From Cellulosimicrobium terreum (lineage in GTDB: Bacteria; Actinomycetota; Actinomycetes; Actinomycetales; Cellulomonadaceae), in the NCBI GenBank assembly GCA_014803435.1, contig JACYFD010000007.1, positions 1 to 64,000 of the forward strand: a stretch of 64,000 nucleotides of DNA, given 5' to 3'. Below the pieces are notes generated by a model. The model was given only the letters and a program-made list of their open reading frames with translations, was not told the DNA's origin and did not search any database. The translations under genes were made by a program, and so were the position numbers. Within the stretch, counting starts at the first letter, position 1. Each line of letters opens with the position of its first letter. This document shows positions 59,495 to 64,000 of this stretch, piece by piece.

Positions 59495-60576
59495 TAGCCG
59501 GCCACCCACTCGGCGTAGAAGATGCCCATGCCGAGCGCGGCGAACAGCCCGGCGATGAGCCAGAACCGGATGACGATCGTGACCTCGCCCCACCCGGAGA
59601 GCTCGAAGTGGTGATGGAGGGGGGCCATCTTGAAGACCCGCCGCCGGGTCATCTTGAAGAACCCGATCTGGATGATGTCCGACATCACGATGATGACGAA
59701 CAGGCCGCCGATGATCGCCGCGAGGATCTCCGTCCGCGACAGGATGGACAGGCCGGCCAGCGCGCCGCCGAGGGCCAGCGACCCGGTGTCGCCCATGAAG
59801 ATCTTCGCCGGGCTGGCGTTCCACCACAGGAAGCCGAAGCACGCGCCCATGACGGCGGCCGCCACGATCGCGAGGTCCTGCGGGTCACGGGTCTCGTAGC
59901 AGCGCGGGCCGGCGGACGCGAGGCTCTGGCACGTCTGGTTCAGCTGCCAGATGCACACGAGCACGTACGAGCCGAACACGACGAGCGAGACCCCGGTCGC
60001 GAGCCCGTCGAGACCGTCGGTGAGGTTGACGGCGTTGGACCAGGCGGTGATGAGGAAGTTCGCCCAGATCACGAAGAGGATCAGCCCCACCGTGACGCCC
60101 GCGAAGGCCAGGTCGAGGTTCGTGTCCCGCAGGAAGGAGATGCGCGTGGACGCGGGCGTGCGCCCGTTCGCGTTGGGGAACTGCAGCGCGAGGATGGCGA
60201 AGGTGATGCCGACCGCGCCCTGGCCCACGATCTTCGCCCGGGCGGTGAGCCCGAGGCTGCGCTGCTTCTTGATCTTCGTGAAGTCGTCGAGGAACCCGAC
60301 CAGGCCCAGGCCCGTCATCAGGAACAGGACGAGCAGCGCGGAGACGCTGGGCAGGCGGCCCGAGACGACGTACGACATCGCCCAGCCGAGCAGCGTGGCA
60401 CCGATGATGACGACGCCGCCCATCGTGGGCGTCCCGCGCTTCGTGAAGTGCGCGGTCGGCCCGTCCTGGCGGACGAACTGCCCGTAGTTGCGGCGCACGA
60501 GGAAGCGGATGAACAAGGGGGTGCCGAAGAGCGCGACGAGGAGGGAGACGCCCGCCGCGACGAGGACGGCGATCAT
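59494..60576 (-). CDS. mraY: Phospho-MurNAc-pentapeptide transferase MraY
   Basis: Makes lipid I from UDP-MurNAc-pentapeptide and undecaprenyl phosphate. The 360-residue protein has about ten membrane helices, [36 protein letters not shown] and the metal-binding [14 protein letters not shown]. The ATG overlaps the murF stop as ATGA. Confidence 0.97.
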   Translation of the reverse strand: MIAVLVAAGVSLLVALFGTPLFIRFLVRRNYGQFVRQDGPTAHFTKRGTPTMGGVVIIGATLLGWAMSYVVSGRLPSVSALLVLFLMTGLGLVGFLDDFTKIKKQRSLGLTARAKIVGQGAVGITFAILALQFPNANGRTPASTRISFLRDTNLDLAFAGVTVGLILFVIWANFLITAWSNAVNLTDGLDGLATGVSLVVFGSYVLVCIWQLNQTCQSLASAGPRCYETRDPQDLAIVAAAVMGACFGFLWWNASPAKIFMGDTGSLALGGALAGLSILSRTEILAAIIGGLFVIIVMSDIIQIGFFKMTRRRVFKMAPLHHHFELSGWGEVTIVIRFWLIAGLFAALGMGIFYAEWVAG

Positions 60577-62003
60577 GCCTCGACCTCCCCGGCGTCACGA
60601 CCCGCACCCGGCGCTGCGAGCTCGTCGCCCAAGCGCCACAGGCCGGACCCGTTCGAGGCCTTCACCAGCACGACGTCCCCTTCCTGCAGCTCGTCCTGCA
60701 GCAGCGCGGCCGCGGACCCCACGTCGGGCACGAACCGTGTCTCGTCGCCCCAGGAGCCTTCCTGCGTGGCACCGTCATGGATGCCGCCCGCACCCTCGCC
60801 GACGACGACGAGCAGCTTGATGTTCAATCGGACCACGAGCCGGCCGATCTCGTCGTGAGCGACGCGCGAGCCGTCGCCCAGCTCGAGCATCTCGCCCAGG
60901 ACCGCGACGGAGCGCCGGTCGCGTCCCGCCATGACGGCCAGCGCGCGCAGCGCGGCGCGCATCGAGTCCGGGTTCGCGTTGTAGGAGTCGTCGATCACGG
61001 TGATGCCGTCGGCGCGGTCGGTCACCTGCATGCGGTGCGGGCTGAGCGCGCTCGCCGCGGTGAGACGCCGCGCGACGTCGGCGAGGCCCGCGCCGAGGCA
61101 GAGCGCGGCGGTCGCCGCTGCCAGCGCGTTGGTGACGTGGTGCTCGCCGACGAGGCCGAGGGTGACCTCCGCGCGCTCCTCCCCGCCCGTCCCGTGCACG
61201 CGGAGCGTGAACGCGGCGCGACCCGCGCGGTCGATGCTCAGGTCCTCGGCACGCACGTCGGCCGCCGAGATGGTCCCGAAGGTCCGCACCTCGCCGGGCG
61301 CGACGTCGGCCATCGCGGCCACACGCAGGTCGTCCGCGTTCAGGACGGCGACGCCCCCGGGCGCCAGACCCGTGACGATCTCCGCCTTGGCCCGGGCGAC
61401 ACCCTCGATGCCGCCGAACCCGCCGAGGTGGGCGCTGCCCACGGTCAGCACGACCGACACGTCGGGCGGCGCGATGCGCGTCAGATAGGTCAGGTGGCCG
61501 ATCCCGCTCGCGCCCATCTCCAGCACCAGGAACCGCGTCGAGCGGTCCGCCTCGAGCACCGTGAGCGGGAGGCCGATCTCGTTGTTGAACGACCCGCGCG
61601 GCACGACGGTCTCGCCCTCGGCGCCGAGCAGCTGCCCGAGCAGGTCCTTGGTCGTGGTCTTGCCCACCGAGCCCGTCACGCCCACGACCCGCAGGTCGCC
61701 CTCGGCGCGCAGCGTCGCGAGGACGTGCCGTGCGAGCTCGCCGAGCGCGGCCTGCACGTCACCGACGACGACGCACGGCACGTCGAGCTCGCGCGCCGCG
61801 AGCACGAGCGTCGCCCCGGCGTCCACCGCGGTGCGGGCGTAGTCGTGACCGTCGACGTGCTCGCCGCCGAGCGCCACGAACAGCGACCCGGCCCCGACCC
61901 GGCGCGAGTCCACCACGACCGGGCCGCGCACCCGCACGTCGGCGTCCGCGACGAGGCGTCCGCCGGTCGCTGCGGCGACCTGCGCCGCAGTGAGCTCGAT
62001 CAT
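60573..62003 (-). CDS. murF: UDP-MurNAc-tripeptide--D-alanyl-D-alanine ligase
   Basis: Adds D-Ala-D-Ala to the stem. The 476-residue ligase has [15 protein letters not shown] at the N-terminus, [14 protein letters not shown] as ATP loop, [13 protein letters not shown] and [15 protein letters not shown]. The ATG overlaps the murE stop as ATGA. Confidence 0.96.
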   Translation of the reverse strand: MIELTAAQVAAATGGRLVADADVRVRGPVVVDSRRVGAGSLFVALGGEHVDGHDYARTAVDAGATLVLAARELDVPCVVVGDVQAALGELARHVLATLRAEGDLRVVGVTGSVGKTTTKDLLGQLLGAEGETVVPRGSFNNEIGLPLTVLEADRSTRFLVLEMGASGIGHLTYLTRIAPPDVSVVLTVGSAHLGGFGGIEGVARAKAEIVTGLAPGGVAVLNADDLRVAAMADVAPGEVRTFGTISAADVRAEDLSIDRAGRAAFTLRVHGTGGEERAEVTLGLVGEHHVTNALAAATAALCLGAGLADVARRLTAASALSPHRMQVTDRADGITVIDDSYNANPDSMRAALRALAVMAGRDRRSVAVLGEMLELGDGSRVAHDEIGRLVVRLNIKLLVVVGEGAGGIHDGATQEGSWGDETRFVPDVGSAAALLQDELQEGDVVLVKASNGSGLWRLGDELAAPGAGRDAGEVEA

Positions 62004-63754
62004 GCGTGGTGCTCCTTCTGGTCGTGCTGCGTGTCGGTCGGTCCGGTCGTGCGCCCGGCGTCGGTGCCCGGCTCCTGCCACGGTGGCACGTCAGGGCCGC
62101 GGGCCGCGAGCGCCGCCCGCGCCTCCACCCGGTCGTCGAGAGCCAGGTCGACCCCTGCGACCTCCTGCCACACCTCGTGGCCGCGGCCCGCGACCAGGAC
62201 CGTGTCCTCGGGTCCCGCGGCCGCGATCGCCTCGTGGATCGCGCGCGCGCGGGGCGCGACCTCCTGCACGACGACGTCCCGCGCCCCGGGTCCGGAGGCG
62301 GCCGTGTCCCGCGCGGCGAACGCCCCGGGGAGCACCTCCGCGCGGATCGCCGCAGGGTCCTCGCCGTGCGGGTCGTCGTCCGTCACGACGACGACGTCGG
62401 CCCCGTCCACCGCGACGGCCCCCATCGCGGGCCGCTTGCCACGGTCGCGGTCACCCGTCGCTCCGAACACCACGACGAGGCGCCCGGCGGTCGTCGGGCG
62501 CAGGGCGGCCAGCGCGAGTTCGAGCGCGTCGGTGTTGTGCGCGAAGTCGACGACGACGCGGGGCGCGTGCGGCGGCTCCGAGACGATCTCCATCCGCCCC
62601 GGCACAGCCGCGGCGAGTCCGCCGACGGAGTCGAGCGCGGCCTGCACGTCGCGGTGGTCCACACCGGCCTCGAGGACCATGACGAGGGCCAGCGCCGCGT
62701 TCGCGACGTTGAAGTGCCCGGGCAGGGACGTCGTCGTGCGCACCTGCACGCCGTCGCGGTGCCGCACGGTGAACGATGTCCGGCTCGGCCCCGGGACCAC
62801 GTCGCGGACGGTCCAGTCCGCGTCGTGGGCGCTGTCCGGCACGGGCTCCGCGGCCCCGCCCGACGGGCCGACGGGGGCACCGGGCGGCGGGCCGACGCGC
62901 AGGGTGGCGACGGGGACCTGCGCCGCGTCGACCATCCGCTCGCCCCAGGCGTCGTCGACGACGACCACGCCCCGGCGCGCGTGCGACGGGGTGAACAGCG
63001 CGGCCTTCGCCTCGAAGTACGCCGGCAGGTCGCCGTGGAAGTCGAGGTGGTCCTGGCTGAGGTTCGTGAACCCCGCCACGTCGAAGACGACACCGTCGAC
63101 GCGGTGGAGCGCCAGGGCGTGGGAGGAGACCTCCATCGCGAGGGTGCGCACGTCGTCCTCGACCATCGTCGCGAGCACGGCCTGCAGGTCCGCCGCCTCC
63201 GGCGTCGTGAGCCGGCTCGGCAGCACGCGGTCCCCCGACCGGGTCTCCACGGTCCCCACGAGCCCCGTGCGCCAGCCCACGGCGCGCAGCACGTGCTCGA
63301 CGAGATAGGTAGTCGTGGTCTTTCCGTTGGTGCCCGTGACGGCGAAGGTGCTGAGCCGCTCGGCCGGGTTCCCGAAGACCCACGCGGCGACCGGACCGAG
63401 CAGCGCGCGCGGGTCCTCCGCCACGAGCACGGGCACGGCCGTACCGGCCTGCTCGAGCACGTGCGCGCCCTCGCGGTCGGTCAGCACCGCGTGCGCGCCA
63501 CGGGCGACGGCTCCGGGCGCGAACGTCGCCCCGTGCGCACGGGAGCCGGGGAGCGCGACGAACAGCTCGCCCTCGGCGACGACGCGGTCGTCCGAGGCGA
63601 CCGAGGCGACCTCGACCAGGGCCGAGGCGTCGTCGGCCGCGGTGCCGGTAGTGCCGGTGGCGGCACGGAGCTCCAGCCCGAACCGCGAGGCCAGCTCCCC
63701 CACCGTCCGGTGCACGGGCGCGGCGGGACGCAGACGGTCGATCGGGGATGTCAC
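62000..63754 (-). CDS. murE: UDP-MurNAc-tripeptide synthetase MurE (non-DAP type loop)
   Basis: Adds the third, cross-linking amino acid. The 584-residue ligase has VTGTNGKTTTTYLVEH, the STPEA-like LTTPEAADLQ, SHALALHRVDG and DFAHNTDALE. The specificity loop is DDPHGEDP (about 460-467), not the DNPR of DAP ligases, so L-ornithine or L-lysine is more likely. An insert of Gly/Pro-rich residues near 325-345 is unusual. The GTG start is seven bases after TAGGTT with no ribosome site, so it is probably leaderless. Confidence 0.94.
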   Translation of the reverse strand: MTSPIDRLRPAAPVHRTVGELASRFGLELRAATGTTGTAADDASALVEVASVASDDRVVAEGELFVALPGSRAHGATFAPGAVARGAHAVLTDREGAHVLEQAGTAVPVLVAEDPRALLGPVAAWVFGNPAERLSTFAVTGTNGKTTTTYLVEHVLRAVGWRTGLVGTVETRSGDRVLPSRLTTPEAADLQAVLATMVEDDVRTLAMEVSSHALALHRVDGVVFDVAGFTNLSQDHLDFHGDLPAYFEAKAALFTPSHARRGVVVVDDAWGERMVDAAQVPVATLRVGPPPGAPVGPSGGAAEPVPDSAHDADWTVRDVVPGPSRTSFTVRHRDGVQVRTTTSLPGHFNVANAALALVMVLEAGVDHRDVQAALDSVGGLAAAVPGRMEIVSEPPHAPRVVVDFAHNTDALELALAALRPTTAGRLVVVFGATGDRDRGKRPAMGAVAVDGADVVVVTDDDPHGEDPAAIRAEVLPGAFAARDTAASGPGARDVVVQEVAPRARAIHEAIAAAGPEDTVLVAGRGHEVWQEVAGVDLALDDRVEARAALAARGPDVPPWQEPGTDAGRTTGPTDTQHDQKEHHA

Positions 63755-63761
63755 GAGCGCA

Positions 63762-63767
63762 AACCTA
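63762..63767 (-). promoter_or_regulatory. -10 box of the leaderless murE operon
   Basis: TAGGTT on the minus strand ends seven bases before the murE GTG; murE therefore heads its own transcript rather than only reading through from ftsI. Confidence 0.55.
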
Positions 63768-63818
63768 CCGTGCCGAGCGTGCCGTCCGACCCTCCCGACG
63801 TGCACGGGGACCCCGGAG

Positions 63819-63837
63819 GGTCCCGCTTCACGGGACC
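63819..63837 (-). terminator. Hairpin after ftsI
   Basis: GGTCCCG-TGAAG-CGGGACC is a perfect 7-bp stem 33 bases past the ftsI stop. An alternative pairing with the next GGGGTCCC is possible, so it could switch conformations. It has no T-tract. Confidence 0.5.
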
Positions 63838-63869
63838 TTCACCGCCGGTCACCGCGACATCGGTGAGGT

Positions 63870-64000
63870 TCACCACGTCGTGGGCAGGGGCACGTACTTC
63901 TCGGAGCTCGGGGGCACGCCCTCGTGCTCCAGCGTGAAGCCCATGATCTCGCTGAAGACCGGGGCCGCGACGACCCCGCCGTAGATCGAGGTGCGCGGGT
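63870..64000 (-). CDS. ftsI: C-terminus of septal transpeptidase FtsI (PBP), partial
   Basis: The last 43 codons of a class B penicillin-binding protein enter from the right edge. The segment SIYGGVVAAPVFSEIMGFTLEHEGVPP is the typical end of the transpeptidase domain, where the protein closes after the KTG region. The short tail SSEKYVPLPTTW precedes TGA. Position before murE supports ftsI. The start and the active-site Ser lie outside the window. Confidence 0.9.
   Translation of the reverse strand, partial: PRTSIYGGVVAAPVFSEIMGFTLEHEGVPPSSEKYVPLPTTW

Noticed and set aside
53897-59497. A very long open frame (over 1800 codons) on the plus strand across the mur genes
   Set aside because: It is antisense to ftsQ, murC, murG, ftsW and murD, which have clear motifs. 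Composition is Arg/His/Asp-rich without domains, as expected from third-position GC bias.

Overview
The window is about 64 kb of very GC-rich chromosome from an actinobacterium. Gene order (a division/cell-wall cluster running from ftsI to wag31, argCJBDFRGH, infC-rpmI-rplT, and tyrS just upstream of an rRNA operon) and protein content (SepF, Wag31, PriA-type HisA) point to the order Micrococcales, most likely Cellulomonas or a close relative. The genus is an inference from synteny and protein character. The MurE specificity loop (DDPHGED rather than DNPR) fits a lysine- or ornithine-type peptidoglycan, as in that family. I see no phage, insertion sequence, CRISPR array, tRNA or toxin system; this is essentially core genome.

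Most genes lie on the minus strand, so the layout is best read from 64000 down to 1. (a) 64000-48851: end of ftsI, then murE-murF-mraY-murD-ftsW-murG-murC-ftsQ-ftsZ-pgeF-sepF-yggT-wag31, the septum and peptidoglycan precursor cluster. (b) 48717-46097: a DksA/TraR-like protein, lspA, an RluD pseudouridine synthase and a GNAT acetyltransferase. (c) 45946-41425: dnaE, a NUDIX hydrolase and a PPOX-type flavoprotein. (d) 41376-40421 (+): a HAD phosphatase and a small S4 RNA-binding protein. (e) 40339-29229: histidine genes (hisD; hisC-hisB-unknown-hisH-priA-sseB) interrupted by recQ, adhP, a membrane protein and a Rieske lipoprotein. (f) 24586-29211 (+): a Fur-type regulator with katA, then a coupled cassette of a DUF1844 protein, a coiled-coil membrane protein and a lipoprotein serine protease, then a GerW-like protein. 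(g) 24178-12192: infC-rpmI-rplT-TrmH-thpR, pheS-pheT-SDR, yceI, thiD under a TPP riboswitch, a quinone reductase (+) with a small membrane protein, and a VOC protein. (h) 12150-557: the arginine operon argCJBDFRGH, a P-loop kinase, a 3-methyladenine glycosylase and tyrS. (i) 1-420: promoter and 5' leader of an rRNA operon whose 16S gene lies just outside the window.

Two expression habits recur. Twenty gene junctions are four-base NTGA overlaps in which the stop codon of one gene lies in the start codon of the next, implying tight translational coupling. At least nine genes at the head of transcription units (argC, qor, the fur-type gene, hisC, recQ, hisD, the PPOX gene, dnaE, murE) have a TANNNT -10 box only six or seven bases before the start codon and no Shine-Dalgarno sequence, so their mRNAs are probably leaderless.

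The most unusual signals are non-canonical starts. The TrmH-family methyltransferase gene after rplT has no in-frame ATG, GTG or TTG that would keep its conserved N-terminus, and seems to start at CTG inside a CTGA overlap. infC starts at ATC, as expected for IF3 autoregulation. Other points of interest are a structured infC leader with an attenuator-like hairpin and a possible leader peptide, in-frame tandem repeats in thiD and infC, an altered carbamoyl-phosphate motif in ArgF, a phosphoribosyltransferase-like tail on RecQ, a DksA-like protein lacking three of four zinc cysteines, and a histidine operon split by about 5 kb. I found no clearly novel multi-gene system.
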